Shown here piece by piece: positions 25,536-33,550 of a stretch of DNA of 34,476 nt (the stretch's first letter is position 1; the number at the start of each line of letters is the position of its first letter). Origin of the DNA: Tatlockia sp. (GTDB lineage Bacteria > Pseudomonadota > Gammaproteobacteria > Legionellales > Legionellaceae); assembly GCA_013697645.1 (NCBI GenBank), contig JACCWL010000098.1, positions 1-34,476 on the forward strand. Reading direction: 5' to 3'. The translations under genes and the position numbers were made by a program. Under the pieces are notes generated by a model. The model saw only the letters and a list, made by a program, of their open reading frames with translations. It had not been told where the DNA came from and searched no databases.

Positions 25536-26759
25536 ATGAAGAAAAGGGTAGTAATTACAGGGATGGAGATAGTATCTTCCATCGGCAATGGACTTGATGC
25601 TTTCTGGCAAGCAGCAACAAAGGGACAATGTGGGATAAAACGTATTGAAAGATATGATCCTAGCCCTTACCCCACTCAAATTGCAGGCGAGATCCGAAAT
25701 TTGCCCTTGGAGAATTTGCCTCAATTTGATAAATCCAAGCGTTTCCCTTGTGCCGCTCAATACGCTCTTTACTGTGCACACTATGCCATTGAAAAAGCAG
25801 GCCTAACAGCGGCAGATCTTTTCCGAGCAGGAACCTACATCGGTACAAGCTTAGGCGGTTCACCGGAACTTGAATCAGGTTACAAATCTTTCTATACAGA
25901 CAGCTGGAAAAAAATTCCTGCCTTAAGCGTCATCCGCGGCATGCCGAATTCCGTCGCTAATCATATTGCCATTGCATTTGGCTTAGGTGGCCCTAATTCT
26001 ACTTTTTCAAACGCCTGCGTTTCCTCTGCGGAAGCCATCGGCACTGCTTATCAGCAAATTGCGCAGGGAAGGCTTACTACGGCTCTCTGTGGAGGAACTG
26101 AATCGCTTGTTTGGGAAACGATTATGGCTGCATGGTGTAAACTGCGTGTAATGTCCACTCAAAATGAAAGACCTGAATTAGCCTCACGCCCCTTCGATAT
26201 AAACCGTGATGGAATGGTCATGGCCGATGGCGCAGGCATCTTAATTCTTGAAGAATACCAACAAGCCAAGGCAAGAGGGGCAACAATCCATGCTGAAATT
26301 ATCGGTTTTGGTGCCAGCTGCGATGCCTCTCATGTTACAGCCCCAAGCATAGAGGGCCAAGTTCGAGCGATTCACGCGGCCTTTGATGATGCCAAGCTGG
26401 CCCTTAGTGATATTCAATACATCAGTGCTCACGGAACAGGCACCCAATTAAACGATGTCACTGAAACAGAGACTATAAAAAAAGTGTTCGGTCAGCGTGC
26501 TTACGAAATACCCATTACCGCACAAAAAGCCATGACCGGCCATACTATCGGGGCGGCTGCAGTAATGGAAATCATCGCTACAACCTTAAGTTTGCAATAT
26601 GATATTTTATTGCCAACAATTAATCTTCATGAAGCTGATCCTGCATGCGATCTCGACTATGTGGCTAATCATGCGCGTCAAAAGCAAATAGATATCGCCT
26701 TATCGAACCACTTCGCCTTTGGCGGTGCGAATGCTGCCTTGATCCTCAGGCGCGTCTAA
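25536..26759 (+). CDS. Beta-ketoacyl-ACP synthase (KAS I/II, FabF/FabB-like)
   Basis: This is a condensing enzyme that joins malonyl-ACP to an acyl chain in fatty-acid or polyketide-type synthesis. The 407 residues carry the full Cys-His-His set: Cys161 in SNACVSSAEAIG, His299 in SAHGTGT, and Lys331 with His336 in KAMTGHTIGAA. The C-terminal glycine-rich loop is NHFAFGGANAAL. It is encoded alone, without acpP, fabG or fabD, so it is probably an extra synthase rather than the housekeeping fabF. The active-site TFSNACVSS differs from the common ACATS form. A leader with a promoter and repeated boxes suggests specific regulation. I withhold a symbol because FabF and FabB cannot be separated safely by eye. 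Confidence 0.93.
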   Translation: MKKRVVITGMEIVSSIGNGLDAFWQAATKGQCGIKRIERYDPSPYPTQIAGEIRNLPLENLPQFDKSKRFPCAAQYALYCAHYAIEKAGLTAADLFRAGTYIGTSLGGSPELESGYKSFYTDSWKKIPALSVIRGMPNSVANHIAIAFGLGGPNSTFSNACVSSAEAIGTAYQQIAQGRLTTALCGGTESLVWETIMAAWCKLRVMSTQNERPELASRPFDINRDGMVMADGAGILILEEYQQAKARGATIHAEIIGFGASCDASHVTAPSIEGQVRAIHAAFDDAKLALSDIQYISAHGTGTQLNDVTETETIKKVFGQRAYEIPITAQKAMTGHTIGAAAVMEIIATTLSLQYDILLPTINLHEADPACDLDYVANHARQKQIDIALSNHFAFGGANAALILRRV

Positions 26760-26798
26760 AATTTAATCCTTTGGTTCCTCTTGGAGTTTAATTGTTAG

Positions 26799-26809
26799 TC
26801 TATAATTAA
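26799..26809 (+). promoter_or_regulatory. Putative sigma-S type promoter of the CsbD gene
   Basis: TCTATAATTAA agrees with the RpoS -10 consensus KCTATACTTAA at ten of eleven positions. It lies 41 bases before the ATG of a CsbD stress protein, whose relatives belong to general stress regulons. No convincing -35 was found. Confidence 0.5.
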
Positions 26810-26850
26810 AAAGCTTTTAGAAGGGAATGAATAAAACAAAGGAGATTAAG

Positions 26851-27054
26851 ATGAATAAGGACATTTTTGAAGGCAAATGGGAAGAGCTTAAAGGTAAAAT
26901 GAGACAACAATGGGGCCGATTAACTGATGATGATATTGAACAAATTCAAGGTACACATGAAGAAATCTTAGGTAAATTACAAAAATATTATGGCTATTCA
27001 AGAGAAGAAGCGGAAAGTGCTGTAAAAAAATTCCGTGACGAAAATTTACACTAA
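26851..27054 (+). CDS. CsbD-family stress protein
   Basis: The 67-residue, highly charged helical protein shows the CsbD pattern: IFEGKWEELKGKMRQQWGRL, then TDDDIEQIQGTHEEILGKLQ and YGYSREEAESAVKKF. CsbD in Bacillus and YjbJ in E. coli are stress-induced proteins of unknown biochemical function. The ATG at 26851 has AAGGAG with proper spacing; the in-frame ATG at 26827 adds eight residues and runs through that site. A sigma-S-like box lies upstream. Confidence 0.9.
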   Translation: MNKDIFEGKWEELKGKMRQQWGRLTDDDIEQIQGTHEEILGKLQKYYGYSREEAESAVKKFRDENLH

Positions 27055-27094
27055 AACCTGTCTTATGACTTAAACCTTTAAAAAAAAACCAAAA

Positions 27095-27117
27095 AGGTCG
27101 GGCCCCTGGCCCGACAT
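27095..27117. repeat. Family-A palindromic repeat, copy 3 (core hairpin)
   Basis: GTCGGGCC, CCT, GGCCCGAC (27097-27115) is a perfect 8-base stem with a three-base loop, the core of the family-A arm. It lies 40 bases after the CsbD stop and could act as a terminator or mRNA stabiliser, although no T-run follows. Confidence 0.75.
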
Positions 27118-27170
27118 ACTAACCTCTGCTCTCATTCACTGCCAATAATTTAGAAAAAATTCAAACAAAT

Positions 27171-27295
27171 GTAGCCTGGTTAGCGCGATAGCGATAACCA
27201 GGTCATCAATTAACTGATGTTTGCTAGATTATAATTATTTCCTAGATGAGGGTTTATAACCATCCCGGTTATCGCTATCGCGCTAACCAGGCTAC
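27171..27295. mobile_element. 125-bp MITE-like element (family B) with perfect 29-bp inverted repeats
   Basis: The left terminal repeat is 27171-27199 (starting GTAGCCTGGTTAGCGCGATA), and the right, 27267-27295, is its exact 29-base reverse complement. The 67-base AT-rich interior has no coding capacity. No clear target-site duplication is visible. A diverged relative lies at 19898-19970. Size, perfect termini and lack of genes fit a non-autonomous element moved in trans. It sits 140 bases upstream of the lpxD -10 box. Confidence 0.8.
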
Positions 27296-27434
27296 GGTAC
27301 TATATTTACAACCCCCTACAAACTCCTCCCTCGTAAATCCAGTAAAAAAACTCTATAAACCAAAAATTTTTCCTAAGATCAGTTATTTTAAGCATTCTTG
27401 TGAAACATCAGTCGCAACTAATACAACATCGCGT

Positions 27435-27440
27435 TATAAT
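27435..27440 (+). promoter_or_regulatory. Putative -10 box for lpxD-polA
   Basis: A perfect TATAAT lies 33 bases before the lpxD ATG and well after the repeat element, but no good -35 is visible at normal spacing. The start site would be near 27447. Confidence 0.4.
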
Positions 27441-27473
27441 CGCCATATTTTTGCATGTTTATAAGGTCATTAG

Positions 27474-28538
27474 ATGAATGTGTCGCTGTATGAAATAGCT
27501 AATTTAGTGCAGGGTATTGTTGTTGGGAATGAAAAAATCAACATCGCATCCTTATCTTCCGTTGACAATATTAGTCTCGGCTCACTCGTATTTGCTGACA
27601 GCGAGAGGAATTTAGAGCGAGCAGAAAAATCAGAAGCGGCCGCTATTTTGGTCAAAAATACCACGATCAGCCAGATCAAGCCCGTTATTCAAGTGGATCA
27701 TCCGTTTAAGGCTTTTATCCAATTGCTAAATCACTTTCATCCAAGCAAAAAATCTAAACTTGGCATTCATCCCACAGCCGTTATTGCTGATGATGTCGTC
27801 ATCGGCAATAACGTTAGCATTGGTCCCTATGTGGTCATCGAAGCTGGTTCAAAAATTGGTGATAATTGTGTAATTAAAAATCATGTGAGCATTGGTGCTG
27901 ATGTCGTTTTGGGCGCTGACACTATACTCTACCCGCAAGTAACTATCTACGATAGGAGTCGAATCGGTTCTAGAGTGGCTATTCATGCTTCTAGCGTAAT
28001 TGGTTCAGACGGCTTTGGCTATACCTTTGTTGATGGTCAACATTTGAAAGTCCCCCATATTGGTCATGTTCTCATTGAAGATGATGTAGAAATTGGCGCT
28101 AATACTGTCATTGACCGCGCCACTATAGGTGCAACCGTGATCGGCGAAGGGACTAAAATTGATAATTTAGTACAAGTTGCTCATTCAGTAAAATTAGGAA
28201 AACACAATATTATGTGTGCCTTTACTGGTATTGCCGGCAGCTCGACTAGCGGTGATCACGTCATTTTTGCCGCCAATGTGGGTGTTAGCGATCATGTGCG
28301 AATTGATGACGGTGTCATTTTAGGAGCCCGAGCTGGCGTTCCTTCGAAAAAACATCTCAAAGAAGGAAACATCTATTTAGGCAATCCGGCTCGTCCAAAG
28401 GATAAAGCGATAGAACAGGAACTTGGCCTAACGCGCATCCCTATAATGCGCAAAAACCTAAGAGCCTTAAGTGAGAAAGTAGAATTACTAAGCAAACGTG
28501 TAGCTCAATGCGAGGGTCAATTTGAGGCTCAAGAATAA
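27474..28538 (+). CDS. lpxD: UDP-3-O-(acyl)glucosamine N-acyltransferase
   Basis: LpxD adds the N-linked hydroxyacyl chain to UDP-3-O-acyl-glucosamine in the third step of lipid A synthesis in the cytoplasm. The 354 residues comprise an N-terminal uridine-binding domain (1-100), a left-handed beta-helix of I-G-x-x hexapeptides (about 100-300) and a C-terminal helix. The catalytic His237 is in [12 protein letters not shown], equivalent to E. coli His239. The gene stands outside the usual bamA-skp-lpxD-fabZ-lpxA cluster; Legionella are known for extra lpx copies, so a second lpxD elsewhere is likely. Its TAA overlaps the polA ATG as TAATG, so they form a coupled pair. A TAAGGT ribosome site precedes the ATG. 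Confidence 0.95.
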   Translation: MNVSLYEIANLVQGIVVGNEKINIASLSSVDNISLGSLVFADSERNLERAEKSEAAAILVKNTTISQIKPVIQVDHPFKAFIQLLNHFHPSKKSKLGIHPTAVIADDVVIGNNVSIGPYVVIEAGSKIGDNCVIKNHVSIGADVVLGADTILYPQVTIYDRSRIGSRVAIHASSVIGSDGFGYTFVDGQHLKVPHIGHVLIEDDVEIGANTVIDRATIGATVIGEGTKIDNLVQVAHSVKLGKHNIMCAFTGIAGSSTSGDHVIFAANVGVSDHVRIDDGVILGARAGVPSKKHLKEGNIYLGNPARPKDKAIEQELGLTRIPIMRKNLRALSEKVELLSKRVAQCEGQFEAQE

Positions 28539-31231
28539 TGGCGCCCCCTTTAATTCTTATTGATGGATCCTCTTATTTTTTTCGTGCCTTCCATGCGCTT
28601 CCACCGCTTACAAACTCAAAAGGACAGCCAACAGGAGCTGTTTATGGCGTAGCCAATATGGTGAAGCGCCTAATCAAAGATTATCAACCTAATCAAATTG
28701 CTGTAGTTTTCGATGCGAAGGGTAAAACCTTTCGGGATGATTGGTATCCTGAATATAAGGCGCATCGCCCCGCAATGCCTACCGATTTAAGCTGTCAATT
28801 TAAACCGCTTATCGAAATATTAGAAGCAATGGGTCTGCCTTTGCTTATTATTGAGAAGGTGGAAGCTGATGATGTCATTGGTACTTTAGCGCGCTTAGCG
28901 ACTGAACAAAAACAAGATGTACTCATTTCCACTGGTGATAAAGACATGGCTCAACTTGTCAATGAGCATGTGACGCTTATCAATACCATGTCTAATCAAA
29001 TTTTAGATATTGCCGGTGTAAGGCAAAAATTCAATGTTAGCCCTGAGCAAATTATCGACTATCTAACCTTGATAGGGGACACCGTTGATAATGTACCTGG
29101 CGTTACAAAATGCGGTCCTAAAACAGCAGCGAAATGGCTGCAAGAATACGGAACTCTCGATAATTTAATAAAAAATTCCGCAGCAATTACGGGGAAAATT
29201 GGCGACTATTTTCGTGAAAGCCTCGCGCATTTACCGCTATCTAAAAGATTGGTAACCATAAAAACTGACCTAGATTTACCCCTAAGCTTGGCTGATTTAG
29301 CACCAAGACCTGCAAATCAAAACCGACTGCTTGAGCTAACGCGAGAACTTGAGTTTAAAAACTGGTTAAAAGATTTGTTGGGCCAGGAAAACACCGCTAA
29401 GGAACTATCGGCAGAAGAGAACGATGTACCTCTTCAAATCAATTTTGATCTAATTACTACAAGCTCACAGCTTGATGAATGGTTAAAACACTTAGCCCTT
29501 TCTTCCCTAATTTGCATTGATACTCAAACAACAAGCCTTGATGCCATGAAAGCTAAACTTGTCGGTATCGCTTTGGCTATTGAGAATAAATCAGCCTATC
29601 TTCCAATTGGTCATAAAGATGGTAGTGAGCAATTACCACTTGAATATGTACTAACAGCCTTAAAACCAATCCTAGAAAATCCGCAATTGGCTAAAATTGG
29701 CCAAAATTTAAAATACGATTACAACGTCTTTAAAAATCATGGCATTGTTCTGCAAGGTCTTGCCTTTGACACAATGCTTGAATCTTATGTTTTAAATTCC
29801 AATGCAAGCAACCACAATATAGATTCCTTAGCTTTAAAATACCTTGGCTACAAACCAATTAGTTATGAAGATGTTGCGGGGAAGGGAGCAAAACAACTTT
29901 GTTTTGATGAAGTTCCCGTCGCCAAAGCAGCAGCCTATGCTACAGAAGAAGCAACCACTACCTTGCGATTGCACCATAAGCTTTATCCTATGCTGGATGA
30001 GAAACTAAAAAACGTCCTAAATACTATTGAATTACCACTACTCACCGTTCTAGCTAATATGGAATACGAGGGTGTGCTAATTGACCAAATAACACTAGCG
30101 AAACATGGCGCCCGCCTCAAAGAACTCATGCAGACTTTAGCTGATGAGGCCCTACTTTTGGCTGGCAAGCCCTTTAATTTAAATTCGCCAAAGCAACTCC
30201 AGGAAATATTGTTTGATGAGCAAAAAATTCCCGTGCTCAGTAAAACACCTACAGGCCAACCCTCAACAGCAGAATCTGTCTTGCAAGAACTGGCTTTTGA
30301 ATACCGTCTGCCTGCGGTTATTCTTGAATACCGCAGCCTAAGTAAATTAGTTTCAACCTATATTGACGCGCTGCCGAAACGAATCCATGAGAATACAAAA
30401 CGTGTCCATACCTGTTATAACCAAGCTATTGCAGCCACTGGGCGTTTATCATCCTCTGAGCCAAATCTGCAAAATATTCCTATTCGCAGTGAAGAAGGAC
30501 GCTTGATTCGAACAGCCTTTATTGCTCCTGATAATCATCTTTTGATAGCAGCTGATTATTCACAAATTGAGCTACGAATTATGGCTCATTTGTCACAGGA
30601 TGCTAACTTGCTTAAGGCCTTTGCAAAAGGATGGGATATCCATTCGGCTACTGCTAGTGAAATTTTTCAGCTCGAATTAAGCGAGGTTAATGCTGAGCAT
30701 CGCCGCCGCGCCAAGGCTGTCAATTTTGGCTTGATCTATGGAATGTCTGCATTTGGATTAGCAAAGCAATTAGGGATTGATCGTCAAGACGCACAATTTT
30801 ATATGGATCTTTATTTTCAACGTTACCCCGCTGTGCTTGAGTATATGGAACGCACTCGCAAACAAGCCCACGAACAGGGTTATGTTGAAACTGTCTTTGG
30901 CCGGCGTCTTCATTTACAGGAAATAAATTCGCCCAATATGATGCGGCGAAAAGCGGCAGAACGTGCAGCCATTAATGCACCCATGCAAGGAACGGCTGCT
31001 GATATCATCAAAAAAGCCATGTTGGCTCTAGCCAATTGGCAAGCCACTCAAGAAACGCCGCTAGCAAAAATGATTATGCAAGTACACGATGAATTGATTT
31101 TCGAAGTTCATGAAAGCGCAGTAGACAAGACAAAACAAACCATCCGTGAACTGATGGAACACACGGTTGAATTGTCTGTGCCTTTGTTAGTTTCGGTGGG
31201 TGTCGGCAAAAATTGGGATGAGGCACATTAG
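28538..31231 (+). CDS. polA: DNA polymerase I, with altered proofreading residues
   Basis: PolA fills gaps and removes primers during replication and repair. The 897 residues show a 5'-3' exonuclease domain (1-290; DGSSYFFRAFHALPPL, EADDVIGTLA, GDTVDNVPGV), a 3'-5' exonuclease fold (about 310-490) and the polymerase domain. The polymerase has motif A DYSQIELRIMAHLSQD, motif B RRRAKAVNFGLIYGMSAFG and motif C QVHDELIFEV, all intact. In the proofreading domain Asp328 and Asp394 are kept. However, ExoI reads DTQ instead of DxE (Gln330 for E. coli Glu357), and ExoIII reads YATEE, with Glu471 in place of the Asp of YxxxD. Proofreading is therefore probably weak or absent. It overlaps lpxD by one base, and a family-A repeat follows 20 bases after the stop. 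Confidence 0.97.
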   Translation: MAPPLILIDGSSYFFRAFHALPPLTNSKGQPTGAVYGVANMVKRLIKDYQPNQIAVVFDAKGKTFRDDWYPEYKAHRPAMPTDLSCQFKPLIEILEAMGLPLLIIEKVEADDVIGTLARLATEQKQDVLISTGDKDMAQLVNEHVTLINTMSNQILDIAGVRQKFNVSPEQIIDYLTLIGDTVDNVPGVTKCGPKTAAKWLQEYGTLDNLIKNSAAITGKIGDYFRESLAHLPLSKRLVTIKTDLDLPLSLADLAPRPANQNRLLELTRELEFKNWLKDLLGQENTAKELSAEENDVPLQINFDLITTSSQLDEWLKHLALSSLICIDTQTTSLDAMKAKLVGIALAIENKSAYLPIGHKDGSEQLPLEYVLTALKPILENPQLAKIGQNLKYDYNVFKNHGIVLQGLAFDTMLESYVLNSNASNHNIDSLALKYLGYKPISYEDVAGKGAKQLCFDEVPVAKAAAYATEEATTTLRLHHKLYPMLDEKLKNVLNTIELPLLTVLANMEYEGVLIDQITLAKHGARLKELMQTLADEALLLAGKPFNLNSPKQLQEILFDEQKIPVLSKTPTGQPSTAESVLQELAFEYRLPAVILEYRSLSKLVSTYIDALPKRIHENTKRVHTCYNQAIAATGRLSSSEPNLQNIPIRSEEGRLIRTAFIAPDNHLLIAADYSQIELRIMAHLSQDANLLKAFAKGWDIHSATASEIFQLELSEVNAEHRRRAKAVNFGLIYGMSAFGLAKQLGIDRQDAQFYMDLYFQRYPAVLEYMERTRKQAHEQGYVETVFGRRLHLQEINSPNMMRRKAAERAAINAPMQGTAADIIKKAMLALANWQATQETPLAKMIMQVHDELIFEVHESAVDKTKQTIRELMEHTVELSVPLLVSVGVGKNWDEAH

Positions 31232-31251
31232 CCTGGTTGAAAATAAAATAG

Positions 31252-31325
31252 CGTAGGTCGGCGCCCCTGGCCCGACATTTCTTACTCGTGCACCCCATGT
31301 CGGGCAAGGGGCGCGCCGACCTACG
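31252..31325. repeat. Family-A palindromic repeat, copy 4 (best two-armed copy)
   Basis: CGTAGGTCGGCGCCCCTGGC at the left continues to CCCGACAT. After an AT-mixed loop, ATGTCGGGC begins a right arm ending GCCGACCTACG at 31325. The arms pair over almost their full length of about 27 bases. It lies 20 bases after the polA stop, where it may act as a terminator or mRNA 3' stabiliser. Confidence 0.87.
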
Positions 31326-31356
31326 ATACTGCGAGAATTGCAACGAATTGCCTACA

Positions 31357-31377
31357 TACCACGGACAAGCTGCGGTA
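31357..31377. repeat. Family-C hairpin, copy 1
   Basis: TACCACGG, ACAAG, CTGCGGTA forms an 8-base stem with one A-C mismatch and one G-U pair around an ACAAG loop. The same hairpin in perfect form lies at 33502-33522, so the two copies flank the M13 peptidase gene. Confidence 0.65.
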
Positions 31378-31449
31378 TTTAGGAGTAAAAGGATTCACTC
31401 AGGATCCATACGAATACAATTTAATTAACTAATTCAGCGGAGTTAATCA

Positions 31450-33480
31450 ATGCGATATATAATTACAATTTTTTTAGCCTTCTTAGGCTTTATAAGCCCC
31501 AGCTTTGCGGCAATAACAAACAACCAAGAGATGGCAAAAGCCCTACATTTGGAATGGATGGACAGCAATATTGCGCCAAGCCAAGATTTCTTTGCCTATG
31601 CTAATGGCAGTTGGCAAAAGTCTAATCCTATTCCCCCAGAGTATTCAATGTGGGGTTCCTTCCAAATTCTCGATGAGAAAGTGCAAACTCTTATACATCA
31701 AATGCTAATTAACGCTGCGAAAGATAAAAAGGCTCTACCAGGCTCGATTGAGCAAAAAGTCGGTGATTTTTATTTTAGCGGGATGGATGAAGAATCCATT
31801 AATCAACTTGGCGTTAAACCTCTAGAATCTGAATTTAGCCGTATTGATACAATTAAAAATGTAGCTGATTTACAAAAGGTTATCACTCATTTACAGCTGA
31901 TAGGCGTTGATGTTCTTTTCGGTTTTGGTTCAATGCAAGATTTTAAAAATAGCCAAGAAGTAATTGGCGCTGCAGTGCAGGGCGGCCTTGGTTTGCCAGA
32001 TCGTGATTATTACCTAAAAGATGACCCAAAATTTCAAAAAATTCGCTCAGCTTATCTCCAGCATATGAGCAAGATGTTTCAATTGTTAGGTGACAATTCA
32101 GAAAAAGCCGTTGCTGAAGCAGATACCGTGATGAAAATTGAAACGACTCTAGCCAAAGCATCGATGTCACAAACTGCTCAACGCGATCCCCATGCGATTT
32201 ATCATATGATGGATTTAAAAACGCTTGAAAAATTGACCCCTCATTTTTCATGGCCTAGCTATTTGACAGCACTCGACCAACCAAAGATTAAACGAATCAA
32301 CATGGCCATGCCCGACTTCTTTAAGGTTATGAGTGAACAACTGCAAACCATTTCTCTCAATGATTGGAAAACCTATTTGCGCTGGCATTTGATTGACAGT
32401 TTTGCCTCCTATTTATCAAAACCTTTTGTTGATCAAAATTTCCGCATGAATTCTGCTTTAACAGGCACAGAGAAATTGTTGCCGCGCTGGAAGCGAGTGG
32501 TAAGGACTGAAAATAGCGCCTTAGGCTTTGCTATTGGCAAGTTATATGTAGAAAAATATTTTCCACCTTCCTCTAAAAAAGCAGCCTTAGAAATCTTGCA
32601 AGATATTCGTCAATCGCTGCAAAAGGATCTTAAAACCTTAAGCTGGATGACTCCTGAAACGCGACAAGCCGCCTTAAAAAAATTAGCCCTAATGGAAGAA
32701 CGCGTTGGCTACCCTGATAAGTGGCGTGATTATTCCACTTTGAAAATTGATCGCGGTCCTTATGTGTTAAACGTGTCTCGTGCTAATGAGTTTTTGATAA
32801 AGCGAGATCTCAATAAAATTGGCAAGCCCGTGGATCGCAGCGAATGGGCTATGGCCCCGCAAACGATTAATGCCTATTATGATCCCTCAATGAATAACCT
32901 CAATATCCCTGCCGGGATTTTACAACCGCCCTTCTTTGATCCAAAGGCACCAGCCGCAGTAAACTACGGCGCTCTTGGCTTCGTGATGGGACATGAAATG
33001 ACTCATGGCTTTGATGATCAGGGCGCTAAATTTGACGGTCACGGCAATTTAAAAAACTGGTGGACTCCAGCTGATCTTAAAAAATTTCAAGCAGCAACAT
33101 CGTGCATTGTTGAGCAATTTTCAAAATATAAAGTGAATGGCGATTTGCCTGTTCAAGGCAAATTAGTGGTTGGTGAAGCGACTGCCGATTTAGGCGGATT
33201 AACCTTGGCTTATCATGCCTTTCAGAATTCAAAATATTATAAAAATGCGCCAACAATTAACTCGCTAACCCCAGCTCAACAATTCTTCTTAGGTGCAGCC
33301 CATGTTTGGGCAGCAAATATTCGCCCAGAACAGGCGAATAATTTGGTCACTACGGATCCGCATCCACCGATGTTATATCGAGTCAATGGCACGCTTGCCA
33401 ACATGCCGCAATTTCAAGATGCCTATGCAGCTCCGGCAAAGAGTTTAATGGTAAATGAAAATCGCTGCGTTATTTGGTAA
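31450..33480 (+). CDS. Secreted M13-family zinc endopeptidase (neprilysin/PepO-like)
   Basis: The 676-residue protein has a signal peptide (1-21, ending SFA before AITNNQ) and the two M13 domains. Zinc ligands are His515 and His519 in GHEMTHGFDDQG, with Glu576 in GEATADLGGL, where the usual family form is GENxAD. The substrate-binding stretch is MAPQTINAYYDPSMNNLNIPAG, and the protein ends in the typical CxxW (CVIW). It should act on oligopeptides in the periplasm or outside the cell. The ATG follows GCGGAG at good spacing. It is monocistronic and bracketed by family-C hairpins. Confidence 0.95.
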   Translation: MRYIITIFLAFLGFISPSFAAITNNQEMAKALHLEWMDSNIAPSQDFFAYANGSWQKSNPIPPEYSMWGSFQILDEKVQTLIHQMLINAAKDKKALPGSIEQKVGDFYFSGMDEESINQLGVKPLESEFSRIDTIKNVADLQKVITHLQLIGVDVLFGFGSMQDFKNSQEVIGAAVQGGLGLPDRDYYLKDDPKFQKIRSAYLQHMSKMFQLLGDNSEKAVAEADTVMKIETTLAKASMSQTAQRDPHAIYHMMDLKTLEKLTPHFSWPSYLTALDQPKIKRINMAMPDFFKVMSEQLQTISLNDWKTYLRWHLIDSFASYLSKPFVDQNFRMNSALTGTEKLLPRWKRVVRTENSALGFAIGKLYVEKYFPPSSKKAALEILQDIRQSLQKDLKTLSWMTPETRQAALKKLALMEERVGYPDKWRDYSTLKIDRGPYVLNVSRANEFLIKRDLNKIGKPVDRSEWAMAPQTINAYYDPSMNNLNIPAGILQPPFFDPKAPAAVNYGALGFVMGHEMTHGFDDQGAKFDGHGNLKNWWTPADLKKFQAATSCIVEQFSKYKVNGDLPVQGKLVVGEATADLGGLTLAYHAFQNSKYYKNAPTINSLTPAQQFFLGAAHVWAANIRPEQANNLVTTDPHPPMLYRVNGTLANMPQFQDAYAAPAKSLMVNENRCVIW

Positions 33481-33501
33481 TAACTAGAGCACCCTCCTGG
33501 A

Positions 33502-33522
33502 TACCGCGGACAAGCCGCGGTA
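33502..33522. repeat. Family-C hairpin, copy 2 (possible terminator)
   Basis: TACCGCGG, ACAAG, CCGCGGTA is a perfect 8-base GC-rich stem 21 bases after the M13 peptidase stop. A T-rich tract (TTCTTTATTTTTT) begins 8 bases later, too far for a classic terminator but close enough to suggest that role. Confidence 0.65.
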
Positions 33523-33550
33523 AGTGGGCGTTCTTTATTTTTTACCATGG

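Noticed and set aside
27246-27464. Plus-strand frame of 72 codons upstream of lpxD
   Set aside because: It begins inside the MITE-like element, reads through its terminal repeat, has no ribosome site and covers the lpxD -10 box.
13492-33522. CRISPR-like repetition
   Set aside because: The palindromes are kilobases apart, differ in length and have no regular spacers; no cas genes are present.
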